From Dichetophora obliterata (lineage: Eukaryota; Arthropoda; Insecta; Diptera; Sciomyzidae): a DNA stretch of 64,000 nucleotides. Shown piece after piece: positions 22,680 to 31,938 of this stretch. Where the stretch lies: NCBI GenBank assembly GCA_963920525.1, contig OY986435.1, positions 275,922,848 to 275,986,847 of the forward strand, written 5' to 3'. Below the pieces are notes generated by a model. The model ran no database searches. It was not told the origin of the DNA and was given only the letters and a program-made list of their open reading frames with translations. Each line of letters opens with the position of its first letter. The stretch's first letter is position 1. The position numbers and the translations under genes were made by a program.

Positions 22680-22959
22680 TAATGCAATATCACAAAAATC
22701 AACAAATTTTATCAAATTTTCAATTGTGAGAAAATGACCATTCAATGTTCAATTGTAAAGATAAGATATTTCTATTTTTTTTTTATAAGAAGCACATCTT
22801 TTAAGAAGCAAATAAAATTACATTTGCAATTGAATATTTTATAAAAAAAATTTTAGCCTATTTAAGGAGACTACGATAATTGCTCAATTTCGAATTAGTG
22901 CCGATCCGAAGCTAGGTAACTATGAAAATAAATGACTAAGGTTTTTGGTATTAGATACC

Positions 22960-23308
22960 TGTTTACGCCGAACCCGGGTAGGCACCCTGTTTTTTATATT
23001 GTTAAATAACTTCACTTATTTACTTTAGTTACTTCAACCCGAAGTTGTTGTAAACGCACGAACATCAAAACACTTGATGTTCGATGAGTTGCTAGTTTTT
23101 TTAGTCTTGGAATAACTCTAAAGCTGGAAAGATCGCCTCCCACAAGATACACAACTAATCGAATAAATTCATGCTAATATTAAATAATTTCTTTGGTTTT
23201 CAATTTTATTTCTGCTGTGTTCCGAGCCTCCTCATCAAGTTGGAATATTTGTTCTTTTTGGTGCTTTAGTTGAGAAGCAAGGTCCTCAACTCCTCGAGCA
23301 AAGAAACA
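22960..23308 (+). repeat. 5' LTR of the Pao/BEL element
   Basis: A 349-bp direct repeat starting TGTTTACGCCGAACCCGG and ending AGAAACA. It should contain the promoter and the transcription start. I see no consensus TATA box. A run of T followed by TATATTG lies near 22992-23000. An AATAAA is present at 23162-23167. Confidence 0.95.
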
Positions 23309-23309
23309 T

Positions 23310-23327
23310 TGGTCCAATCGAACCGGA
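23310..23327 (+). other. Candidate primer-binding site
   Basis: TGGTCCAATCGAACCGGA lies one base after the 5' LTR. It starts with the TGG needed to pair with a tRNA 3' CCA. I could not confidently match it to a specific fly tRNA, so the primer identity is open. Confidence 0.5.
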
Positions 23328-23390
23328 TAAGCAAGGAGAAATTAATTGGAAATAGCAGAGATCAACGCCAAATTTATTGAAGAAAAAATA

Positions 23391-23398
23391 AGGTACGT
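23391..23398 (+). promoter_or_regulatory. Strong splice donor in the retrotransposon leader
   Basis: AG|GTACGT (preceded by A) is a near-consensus 5' splice site 84 bases after the 5' LTR. The leader between the LTR and this site has no ATG. A message spliced from here to the acceptor at 29742 would therefore use the ATG at 29755 as its first start codon. This is an inference; no transcript data were available. Confidence 0.55.
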
Positions 23399-24447
23399 TA
23401 CATTTGCAATTTATTTGGTGATCCCTTGAAATCGGTGCAGTTCTTAATTAAAGAAAAAAAAAAATTGTTTTAATTTAAATATATTTGTTGAAAAATATAT
23501 ACGTATGCACATTTTACATATAAAGTTAAAGTATTCTTGTTCACGTTATTGGAAAGAAAGCCACTCATAAGGGAAAATAATAATAAATTACATACATACT
23601 ACTACTGCAGTGTTTGTCAAACTTCGTGCTTTATTTGGTTTCTATCGGTGCTCATCTGTTACGAATACATAGAAAATACAAAGTTAACTTGTCCGTCCGT
23701 CTGTTTCTTGGTTTTGGTAAAAGTTGGTTTCAAACCTTAATAAATAATAATACCAGTAACATATGCTTAAATTAGATACCAAATAAGTATTGTGTTTATT
23801 GGTGAAACAGATGCTATCAACAGAAAAGTACCACTGGGGTGAAAAAAGTGCCGAAATTGTGTGAAACTTTAATAGAGTAAAGAAAATACCTTATATAAAA
23901 ATTGCTTTAGAAAAATTAGTAAAAGTGCTTAGTTTTTTTAAATTGAATAAGTGCCAGAAATAGTGAATTATCAACAAATAACAAACAACGAAAAGCTGAA
24001 AAAGCCGTCGGCAAGCAGTGAATGCATTAAGGTGGTGGTTTTTCGTTGTTATTGACGTTGTTGGTGTTGTGAGCGCATTCTAGTTGACTCTCTGCATTTT
24101 TAACTGCACTGGGGTGCGCGTGCAACTATTTTGTACTACGTAAAAAAAAGGGTTGGCGTGCAACCACTTTCGCACTTTTTTCAACACTACTTTTTTCACT
24201 ACTAATTTTTTTCAGTGCACAAATTTAAAACCATTCCTTTTTTTACATATTTTAAAATAATTTTAGCCGTAACACGGAATATACAGATCGAGAATATACC
24301 AGTTTGTTCCCTTTTTCAATAATTCCCTTTTTTTCGGTTTTTCGCGTAAATCTAACCGCAGTTGGGATTTAAATTATTATACGGTTTTTTTTTACGGTTT
24401 AATTCTCACAATCGGTTTCATTTACAATCTATAATAAATAATAAACA

Positions 24448-27400
24448 ATGTCATTAAAATCGTTTACCCGGGCAGCTGATGAGTTGTTGGAGCTCGAAGA
24501 ACAATTCCATGAAATTCTTGATTCTGAACATTCAAAATTTACTTTGGAAGTTCGCAAGGAAGAATTAAAGTCCCAGTGGGCAGTCGTTAAAGGAATCTAT
24601 AATACCTGCATGCAAAAGTTAGGAAGTTCAGGCAGTGAGACACATGACGCTGATATTTCGAGTGTCAAAGTGAAGTACCGCTTTTGCTATGACGCTTATG
24701 TCAGATGTGCAGGAAAAATAGGCGAATTAATGGAAAAACTAATCCAAGTTAGTCAAGTAAATTTAGCAGAAAAGCAATCATATGTTGACAACTGCTCGAA
24801 TATGCCTGCGAGTGGACATAATATCAATTTGCCTCCTTGCGACACAGAAATATTTTATGGCGATTATGTGTCTTGGCCCTCATTTAGAGATATGTTTTCC
24901 GCGATATACATATCCAATACTCGCTTAGCGCTTGTAGAAAAATTATATCATCTTAATCAAAAGACAAGAGGAGAGGCAAAAGAGATTGTCAAGAAATCTC
25001 CCCTCACTAATGATGGATTCACTCAAGCGTGGAAAAACTTAAGTGAACGCTATGAGAATAAGCGAATTTTAGTCAATAGCCAATTGAAAGTTTTATTCAA
25101 TCTCCCTTCTATATCTTCAGAGTCAGGGAGCGCTATAAAAAAATTACAACGAGATATAAATAACTGTATTTCAGCCTTAGAGCTTCATAGCATCGATATA
25201 AGCAATTGGGATGCTATTTTTACTTATTTATGCTCGACTCGATTACCAGAAACCACGTTATCGCTGTGGGAACAAGGCATAGTTAAAAAAGCTGAAATTC
25301 CTAAATGGAAAGATTTAGACAATTTCTTAACCAGCCGGTTTCAAACGTTAGAAACCGTGTCTGATATTCGGAGTGCCAATCCGGCAAAGCCCTCTAATAA
25401 TAAAAATAGTTCACAATCTCACCAAAGCAGTTTAGAGAGAAGGGTGAATGTTAATCATGCAAATGTGAACAATAGCTCTCTATGCAAACTTTGCCCCAAT
25501 CAACCTCATGTTTTAAAAGGTTGCCCCAAATTTTTAGCCATGAGTGTACGGGATCGCTCAGCTACCGTAAAAAAGCTTCATCTGTGCATGAACTGTTTGG
25601 CTTATTCTCATGAAGTCAAAGATTGCAAAAGTATTTTTAATTGTGTTACTTGTAAAAGACGCCATAATTCTCTGCTTCACCGTGAAGCGTCGCAATCCGT
25701 AGGTCATGCTGTGCCCTCTAGTAGCCCTCCCTTCTCCACCACAAATGCACACTCAACTCAAATACAGTCCACCCCTGGAGAAGAAAATGTTCTTTCCTGT
25801 TTTGCAACGAGCCGAAAGAGTGTACTTCTCGGTACGGCGATGGTGACCATCTGTCACCTAGGTACTGTTTTCACTGCTAGAGCTCTCATTGATTCTGGTT
25901 CCGAAGGAACCTTTCTTTCAGAACGCCTACAAAAGATTCTGAAATTGCCCACACATCCAGTAAATGCACAAGTAGCTGGCTTAAATAACGTCGTATCAGC
26001 AAGAGTTAACCGAATGTGTAGATTTGTCATAGGTTCCCCTATCAACCCTAGTTTGAGAATTGAAGCGAATGGCTTCATTCTCCCCCAACTCACAGGGAAT
26101 CTTCCAACAAGCTCTATAGACAGTTCTCTACTTCAACGCCTTCCTGATTTAGATCTGGCGGACATTAATTTCTATAAGAGTAGCCAAGTTGATATCGTGA
26201 TAGGAGGCGATATTTATCCTAACATTCTCCTGAATGGCATCCGCCGCAATATATTAGGTTCTTTGATTGCTCAAGAAACGGTCTTTGGTTGGATCATTAC
26301 GGGTCCAGTCCCAACTGAAGAATTGCCCGCTTTCACGACCTGTCTTAATTTCTTTGCTGAGGTTTCACTCGATCAGCAGATGGCACGATTTTGGGAGTTG
26401 GAAGAAATTCCGAAGAAAAAAATTTGGACTCATGAGGAGCAACTGTGTGAAGAAAATTTTCGAAACACCACCTGCCGTGGCAGGGACGGTCGATATATTG
26501 TAACTTTGCCCTTTAAGATAGATTTTCCTCATAACCTCCAGCTCGGCCATTCCCGTTCCATCGCAATTAAACAGTTCTTGCGAACAGAATCCTCCCTTAA
26601 TAAGAAGCCCGATTTCAAAGTTCAATATGACAACGTGATCAAAGAATATTCTAATTTGCGTCATATGCATCAAGTTGAGCCCCCCAAATTTGAATATGCG
26701 CCGGCTCATTACTATCTGCCCCATCATTCAGTTATAAAACCCGATAGCACATCTACTAAGATAAGAGTGGTTTTCAATGCATCGTCTTCAAGCTCCAATG
26801 GAGTGAGTTTAAACGACGTTCTGTACACAGGACCGGTTCTTCAAACGGATCTTACTCTCTTAATTCTGAAATGGAAGTTTTTTAAGTATGTTCTCAACGG
26901 GGACATTGAGAAAATGTACCGTCAAATTTGGGTTAATCCCAAGCATACACCTTATCAACGTATTTTGCATAGAGATACGTTAAGTAGTGAAGTCACGGAT
27001 TACGAGTTAGATACCATTACCTTTGGACTAAATTGCGCTCCGTTTTTGGCAATTAGAACTCTTCTCCAATTGGCAGAAGATGTTCACAAGACATATCCCT
27101 TAGCTTCGTCTGTATTGAAAGAGCATATGTACGTAGATGATGCGTTGACTGGTGCTCATGATTTAGAAACTGCTAGAAAGACTCGAAACGAGCTTATTTC
27201 AGCACTAAAATCTGCTGGGTGTTTGATGCGAAAATGGACTTCGAATTGTAAAGATTTACTCAAAGATCTGCCGAAAGAGCATCTGCTCAATGAAGATTTT
27301 TTGGAGTTTGAAGATTCGAGTGTGGCCAAAACCTTAGGAGTCCGTTGGAATGCTAAATTTGATCACTTTTATTTTATAACAAGACCATTCGAAATGAAAG

Positions 27401-29700
27401 CTAGCTTTACCAAACGAGAAGTTTTGTCTAGCATTGCACAGCTTTTTGACCCGGCAGGTTGGCTAGGCCCGGTTGTAGTTGTAGCAAAAATTATTATGCA
27501 GCAAATTTGGTTAGATAAAATAGATTGGGATGATTATCTAACAGGTCAGAGTTTGTATTCGTGGAAGCAATTTCTTAAAAATTACCATCATATCGATTCA
27601 ATTAGAATCCAAAGATGGATAAATTTTTGCCCTTGGAGCAAAGTGGAGTTTCATGGTTTTTGCGACGCATCAGAGAAAGCCTATGCAGCAGCAATCTATA
27701 TTCGTGTAGAGAATCCAAATTCCTCGGTCTTCACTCATCTACTTACCTCGAAAACAAAAGTTGCTCCCATAAAAACGGTCTCTTTACCTCGATTGGAACT
27801 TTGCGGAGCCACTCTTCTGGCTGAAATGGCGGACTCTTTGCTGCCGCAGCTAAATGTTGCTCAATTTAGCTTGCAATTGTGGACCGATTCAACTATTGTC
27901 CTTGCGTGGCTAAAGAAGCCACCCTGCACTTGGACGACGTTTGTCGCCAATCGTGTCGCGAAAATCATTGATAAAGTTGATAATCGTGATTGGCTCCATG
28001 TTGAATCGCGCGACAATCCAGCAGACTTGGGAAGTCGAGGAGTCATGGCTCAAGATTTGGTCAATAATAATTTATGGTGGGAAGGTCCCTCATGGCTAAA
28101 TAAAGACCGATCAGAATGGCCACCTCAACTGAAGAATTTAGAGCTTAATACTTCACTCGAAAGCAAACCTGTTCAGTCTTTTTTCTCGTACTTCGCTAAT
28201 TATGAGGACGTTCTCAATAGGTTCTCATCACTTTCTCGAGCCTTGCGAGTTCTGTCGTTTGTTTTTCGGTTTTATCAACGAACACATCCAATTTTAAGGA
28301 AAGAATTTTGTTATAGAACCACCCAAGTGACAAGAGATGAAATCTATTTCGTTAAAACACGTTTAATTGTTCTTTGTCAAAAGGTTCACTTTTCTAATGA
28401 TTATCGTGACATTGAAACTAAGCACCCTATAAGTTCCAGGAGTCCCATTGTGACTCTGAACCCCTTTTTGGACCCCTCTGGTTTACTGAGAGTAGGTGGG
28501 CGGTTAGTCTCCTCCCCTTCACTCTCATACAATGAGAAGCATCCCATTATATTGCCATATAATTGTCAAATCTCAAAACTTTTAATTTTATTCACACATG
28601 TAATCTCCTTGCATGGAGGAAATCAATTAGTATTGCGATTGATCAGGCTGGAGTTTTGGATTTTAAAGGTAAAAAATTTAATCAAAACGTCTATTTACAA
28701 TTGCAAAGTGTGTGTGATTCATAGAAAAAAGGAACGTACGCAGATTATGGCCGCTTTACCCTCCTCTCGAACAACACTTTCTCGGCCATTTGCCACAACC
28801 GGGATCGACTTTGCCGGTCCGTATGAAATAAAAAATTATACTGGTCGAGCATGTAGGATAACCAAAGGCTATGTGTGTCTTTTTGTTTGTTTTTCCACTA
28901 AATCCATACATCTAGAAGTGACAAGTGATTTGTCAACCGCGACTTTTTTGGCAGCTTTTGCAAGATTCGCGGCCCGTCGAGGATGTCCAGAAAATATTTA
29001 TTCCGACAATGGGACAAATTTTGTTGGAGCCTCTAAAGTGTTCAATCGAGAGTTTAAAGAGTTTGTTAAGGCGGCTCGCGATGTGGTAACTGAAACACAC
29101 GCACATCAAGGAGTTTTGTGGCATTTTATTCCCGCGGGAGCTCCTCATATGGGTGGTTTATGGGAAGCTGGCGTCAAGAGTTTTAAGACTCATTTGAGGA
29201 AAATTGCAGGTACGCTTAGATTTACTTTTGAAGAATTCTCTACTCTTTTGTCTCGGATTGAAGCCTGCTTAAATTCAAGACCTATAAGTCCAATGTCCGA
29301 TAATCCAGATGTTCTTACTGCTTTAACTCCTGGTCATTTTCTAGTTGGCGGACCACTGTTAGGCCGACCTGAGCCAGACATATCAGAGAAACCCATGTCC
29401 ATCATAAACAGATGGCAGAAACTCAAAGCTTTACATCAGCTCTTCTGCTCCCGATGGAAAACTGAATATTTGACGGAATTACACAAAAGGTTTAAATGGA
29501 AGAACCCCCAGAAAAATGTTGAAATTGATGATCTTGTGGTAGTACGTGAAGAAGGTTTATCCCCAAATGAGTGGCGGTTAGGTAGAATCATAAAAGTGCA
29601 TTGTGGAATGGATGGCAAGGTTCGAGTTGCGGATATTAAGACAGCTCGTGGTGTGATCACGCGGCCAATAGTTAAACTTATTGTCCTTCCCGCATGCTAG
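24448..29700 (+). CDS. Pao/BEL Gag-Pol polyprotein (1750 aa), intact
   Basis: This encodes the structural Gag and all enzymes for reverse transcription and integration. Gag occupies about residues 1-340, with a DUF1759-like core (FYGDYVSWPSFRDMF, then NSQLKVLFNLP). Three zinc knuckles follow at about 346-411 (CKLCPNQPH..., CMNCLAYSHEVKDC, CVTCKRRHNSLLH). The aspartic protease has ALIDSGSEGTF near 483, with an intact DSG. Reverse transcriptase has FNAS, NGDIEKMYRQI and the catalytic MYVDDALTG near 895. The Pao A17-type linker follows, then RNase H (FCDASEKAYAAAIY, about 1071; LWTDSTIVLAWL). The integrase has an HHCC zinc region (about 1386-1423), then GIDFAGP, YSDNGTNFVGA (about 1519) and GGLWEAGVKSF, forming the D-D-E triad. 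The ATG has a good fly context (AACAATGT). There are no stops or frameshifts, and length and order are normal for the family. Confidence 0.97.
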   Translation: MSLKSFTRAADELLELEEQFHEILDSEHSKFTLEVRKEELKSQWAVVKGIYNTCMQKLGSSGSETHDADISSVKVKYRFCYDAYVRCAGKIGELMEKLIQVSQVNLAEKQSYVDNCSNMPASGHNINLPPCDTEIFYGDYVSWPSFRDMFSAIYISNTRLALVEKLYHLNQKTRGEAKEIVKKSPLTNDGFTQAWKNLSERYENKRILVNSQLKVLFNLPSISSESGSAIKKLQRDINNCISALELHSIDISNWDAIFTYLCSTRLPETTLSLWEQGIVKKAEIPKWKDLDNFLTSRFQTLETVSDIRSANPAKPSNNKNSSQSHQSSLERRVNVNHANVNNSSLCKLCPNQPHVLKGCPKFLAMSVRDRSATVKKLHLCMNCLAYSHEVKDCKSIFNCVTCKRRHNSLLHREASQSVGHAVPSSSPPFSTTNAHSTQIQSTPGEENVLSCFATSRKSVLLGTAMVTICHLGTVFTARALIDSGSEGTFLSERLQKILKLPTHPVNAQVAGLNNVVSARVNRMCRFVIGSPINPSLRIEANGFILPQLTGNLPTSSIDSSLLQRLPDLDLADINFYKSSQVDIVIGGDIYPNILLNGIRRNILGSLIAQETVFGWIITGPVPTEELPAFTTCLNFFAEVSLDQQMARFWELEEIPKKKIWTHEEQLCEENFRNTTCRGRDGRYIVTLPFKIDFPHNLQLGHSRSIAIKQFLRTESSLNKKPDFKVQYDNVIKEYSNLRHMHQVEPPKFEYAPAHYYLPHHSVIKPDSTSTKIRVVFNASSSSSNGVSLNDVLYTGPVLQTDLTLLILKWKFFKYVLNGDIEKMYRQIWVNPKHTPYQRILHRDTLSSEVTDYELDTITFGLNCAPFLAIRTLLQLAEDVHKTYPLASSVLKEHMYVDDALTGAHDLETARKTRNELISALKSAGCLMRKWTSNCKDLLKDLPKEHLLNEDFLEFEDSSVAKTLGVRWNAKFDHFYFITRPFEMKASFTKREVLSSIAQLFDPAGWLGPVVVVAKIIMQQIWLDKIDWDDYLTGQSLYSWKQFLKNYHHIDSIRIQRWINFCPWSKVEFHGFCDASEKAYAAAIYIRVENPNSSVFTHLLTSKTKVAPIKTVSLPRLELCGATLLAEMADSLLPQLNVAQFSLQLWTDSTIVLAWLKKPPCTWTTFVANRVAKIIDKVDNRDWLHVESRDNPADLGSRGVMAQDLVNNNLWWEGPSWLNKDRSEWPPQLKNLELNTSLESKPVQSFFSYFANYEDVLNRFSSLSRALRVLSFVFRFYQRTHPILRKEFCYRTTQVTRDEIYFVKTRLIVLCQKVHFSNDYRDIETKHPISSRSPIVTLNPFLDPSGLLRVGGRLVSSPSLSYNEKHPIILPYNCQISKLLILFTHVISLHGGNQLVLRLIRLEFWILKVKNLIKTSIYNCKVCVIHRKKERTQIMAALPSSRTTLSRPFATTGIDFAGPYEIKNYTGRACRITKGYVCLFVCFSTKSIHLEVTSDLSTATFLAAFARFAARRGCPENIYSDNGTNFVGASKVFNREFKEFVKAARDVVTETHAHQGVLWHFIPAGAPHMGGLWEAGVKSFKTHLRKIAGTLRFTFEEFSTLLSRIEACLNSRPISPMSDNPDVLTALTPGHFLVGGPLLGRPEPDISEKPMSIINRWQKLKALHQLFCSRWKTEYLTELHKRFKWKNPQKNVEIDDLVVVREEGLSPNEWRLGRIIKVHCGMDGKVRVADIKTARGVITRPIVKLIVLPAC

Positions 29701-29730
29701 CGTACACCCAGAACATTCTACCTAATTAAA

Positions 29731-29742
29731 TTTTTTTTTCAG
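29731..29742 (+). promoter_or_regulatory. Strong 3' splice site before the second gene
   Basis: A nine-T tract followed by CAG at 29740-29742, with CTAATTAA just upstream as a possible branch point, forms a consensus acceptor 13 bases before the second ATG. It lies in the 54-base gap between the two genes. This fits an env-like spliced message using the donor at 23393. Confidence 0.55.
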
Positions 29743-29754
29743 ATAACTGTCAAG

Positions 29755-30933
29755 ATGCCACGTTTTTCCCGCAACCGAAGCCAAACTCAAAAGATTGTCA
29801 AGTCCGCTACATGCCGCCTATGTGAAGGAGCCCATCCTCTCCGATTCTGCAAACAATTTCGCCCCAAGAGTTTAGAAGACAAGCTGCGCATGGTGTTACT
29901 TATGCGCTACTGCTCTAACTGTCTGTCTCCTCATCATACCCTAAACCGATGTGTCAGTGAATTGCGCTGCAGACATTGCAGTCAGAAGCATCATAGTTTG
30001 CTCCATGGCAACTCCCGTGACCGAGCTCGACCAAGCCCGTCTACGCCGCTCACGGTGAGCGATGGTTCCGAGCGATCTGAGGCTAGACCCCGCCCGTCTA
30101 GGCCACGTCGTTTTGCGGACAATCCCAGTTCCGAAGATGATTCCGACGAAAATAGCGATGAGCCCAGACCTCGTCCGTCTACGCCATCGTCCCCTGTAGA
30201 GGTTATGGAGACAGATCCAACGGTTGAGCTCAGACCTCGTCCATCTCTGCCAACGGCGGAAATCGAGAGTTTGCTAGCGCATCCATCCCATTCACTGTCG
30301 AATTCTGAGCCCAGACCGCGCCCGTCTATGCCAGAACGTCGTCGACGCCACCGAAGGCAGAAACCAAAAAGTGAAAGAAGAGTGGAGCGGTATGCGCAAT
30401 CGACGAAGGCGAGAAGAGCAGACGCACGTATGAAAATAGCCAACCAAGCATCACTGCAGCTGACTCAACAATTGGTGCCGCTGAACCCCACAGCGATGGT
30501 TAAAATTGTGACAACCGGTGGAATGCAGTTGGTGCGAGCACTTATTGATCCATGCTGCGACATGTCTATGATCTGTGGGTCATTAGTACGTCGCCTTAGG
30601 TTGGGAACTGCTCGCGTCAACTCGCAGGAAACTTGTTTTCTCACCATCCGTGGCCGGTTTGAGCGCAGCGAACGCATCACGGTAAATGCCAGAGTTCAGA
30701 ACTTTTTGCGCGTCACTCCGTGTCGAACGTTGGATGCTAGAGTGCAGGAGGCGTACTCCAATATTATGCTGGCAGACGAACGGTTTTACCAATCTCGGCC
30801 AATACAGTTGATTTTCGGTGTAGACGTCTATGCGCGCATAATGAAAACGGGACTCCTTCCAAGTGTAGCCGGACAGCCAATCGCGCAAAACACCATGTTT
30901 GGATGGGTGTTATCGGGAGCGTGCCCTATTTAA
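29755..30933 (+). CDS. Pao/BEL downstream ORF: zinc knuckles plus inactive protease-like domain (392 aa)
   Basis: An intact second gene in the env position. Residues 20-84 carry three zinc-knuckle-like modules: CRLCEGAHPLRFC, CSNCLSPHHTLNRC (a classical CCHC) and CRHCSQKHHSLLH. They have the same layout and the same HSLLH ending as in Gag. Residues about 88-205 are a basic, Ser/Pro-rich linker with five RPSxP-type repeats (RARPSPSTP, RPRPSRP, RPRPSTP, RPRPSLP, RPRPSMP), two acidic patches and a final Arg-rich stretch. Residues about 250-392 resemble the DUF1758 protease of Pao/BEL (VRALIDPCCDMSMI; IFGVDVYARIM; TMFGWVLSGA). However, the active-site DSG is replaced by D265-P-C, so catalysis is unlikely. 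I see no signal peptide or membrane segment, so it is not an envelope protein. The gene is more GC-rich than pol. A nucleic-acid-binding accessory or Gag-regulating role is an inference. Confidence 0.85.
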   Translation: MPRFSRNRSQTQKIVKSATCRLCEGAHPLRFCKQFRPKSLEDKLRMVLLMRYCSNCLSPHHTLNRCVSELRCRHCSQKHHSLLHGNSRDRARPSPSTPLTVSDGSERSEARPRPSRPRRFADNPSSEDDSDENSDEPRPRPSTPSSPVEVMETDPTVELRPRPSLPTAEIESLLAHPSHSLSNSEPRPRPSMPERRRRHRRQKPKSERRVERYAQSTKARRADARMKIANQASLQLTQQLVPLNPTAMVKIVTTGGMQLVRALIDPCCDMSMICGSLVRRLRLGTARVNSQETCFLTIRGRFERSERITVNARVQNFLRVTPCRTLDARVQEAYSNIMLADERFYQSRPIQLIFGVDVYARIMKTGLLPSVAGQPIAQNTMFGWVLSGACPI

Positions 30934-31183
30934 GATGTTATAATATTTTTTTAAATTTTTTTTTGTTTTGCTTTAATTTCTATTTTTCTATTATTTTATT
31001 TCATTTTTTTTCTATCTTACCCAAAATGAATTACATTGAAATGAATTTGAATTACTATAAAATGCACTCGGGATCACCGAAAAAGCTTATGTAACGTGCG
31101 TTTATTGCAGATTTGAATACATAATTTTAAGTGATCTTTATCAGCTTAGCTTTCTTGCAGTGAGGCTGCAAGGCGGGCGGCAA
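30934..31183 (+). other. 3' untranslated part and polypurine tract of the Pao/BEL element
   Basis: This runs from the stop of the second gene to the 3' LTR. It is T-rich at first. It ends with AAGGCGGGCGGCAA directly before the LTR, a purine-rich tract in the place where plus-strand priming occurs, although it is interrupted by cytosines. Confidence 0.55.
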
Positions 31184-31532
31184 TGTTTACGCCGAACCCG
31201 GGTAGGCACCCTGTTTTTTATATTGTTAAATAACTTCACTTATTTACTTTAGTTACTTCAACCCGAAGTTGTTGTAAACGCACGAACATCAAAACACTTG
31301 ATGTTCGATGAGTTGCTAGTTTTTTTAGTCTTGGAATAACTCTAAAGCTGGAAAGATCGCCTCCCACAAGATACACAACTAATCGAATAAATTCATGCTA
31401 ATATTAAATAATTTCTTTGGTTTTCAATTTTATTTCTGCTGTGTTCCGAGCCTCCTCATCAAGTTGGAATATTTGTTCTTTTTGGTGCTTTAGTTGAGAA
31501 GCAAGGTCCTCAACTCCTCGAGCAAAGAAACA
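31184..31532 (+). repeat. 3' LTR of the Pao/BEL element
   Basis: 349 bp, matching the 5' LTR at every position I compared, followed by the ATACC duplication. It contains AATAAA at 31386-31391, the likely polyadenylation signal. Confidence 0.95.
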
Positions 31533-31699
31533 ATACCCATAAGATCATCCTCAAATTTTTTATCAAAATCGGAAACTATGCAACTCACCCATTAGGCGTT
31601 TTCATACGGAATGAACAAAATAACTGACCATTTCAGCCCTTGGAAGGACTTTGACTGAGCTTCTATTGATCAATTGTGTTGTGCGTGTTATAAAATGTT

Positions 31700-31938
31700 T
31701 GAACACAAATGATCGAGAACTGGACCTAAGAGTTTAATGTCAACTCCGAAAGGCTTATGTTCTCAAGAAGCTTTAAATGGTAGTTTTTACTCTCTGAGGT
31801 TTGCCATTGTCTGCAGAGAGTTGGCGGCCGGACAAAAATATTAATTCAATTGAAAAAAATTTTGTCTGAGCTGGGGTTTGAACCGCGATTCTTCAGCTTA
31901 CGGGCACCGCACTCTAACCGTAGGCTACGGCCACCAGA
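31700..31938 (-). repeat. tRNA-derived SINE, minus strand
   Basis: The head (31866-31936, read on the minus strand) is tRNA-like with an intact B box, GGTTCAAACCCC. The body contains TTGAATTAATATTT and CAGACAATGGCAAACC, both shared with the copy at 54713-54880. It then continues through AAAGCTTCTTGAGAACATAAGCC, a body I know from fly SINEs. There is no coding capacity. The 3' boundary at about 31700 is approximate. Confidence 0.75.

Larger units (their letters stand above)
23309..24447 (+). other. Long untranslated leader of the Pao/BEL element
   Basis: There are 1139 bases between the 5' LTR and the Gag-Pol start. They contain the primer-binding site, the candidate splice donor and several AT- or T-rich tracts. 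The small open frame at 23537-23740 has no recognisable domain. Such a long leader is compatible with packaging signals and splicing. Confidence 0.6.
22960..31532 (+). mobile_element. Full-length Pao/BEL LTR retrotransposon
   Basis: An 8.57-kb element begins TG and ends CA. It is flanked by a perfect 5-bp duplication ATACC (22955-22959 and 31533-31537), as Pao/BEL integrases produce. The two 349-bp LTRs match at every position I compared. The order is 5' LTR, a candidate primer-binding site one base after it, a 1.1-kb leader, an intact Gag-Pol frame, a second intact gene and the 3' LTR. Identical LTRs and open frames imply a recent insertion that may still be capable of movement. The domain order protease, RT, RNase H, integrase with the A17-type linker is diagnostic of Pao/BEL rather than Gypsy or Copia. 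Confidence 0.95.

Noticed and set aside
29991..30443. A 150-codon minus-strand frame opposite the second Pao/BEL gene
   Set aside because: It is a shadow of the plus-strand RPRPSxP repeats (it reads DGRGL repeats) and has no features of its own.
29755..30933. An envelope gene
   Set aside because: The position fits env, but there is no signal peptide, cleavage site or membrane segment. The content is zinc knuckles plus a protease-like domain.
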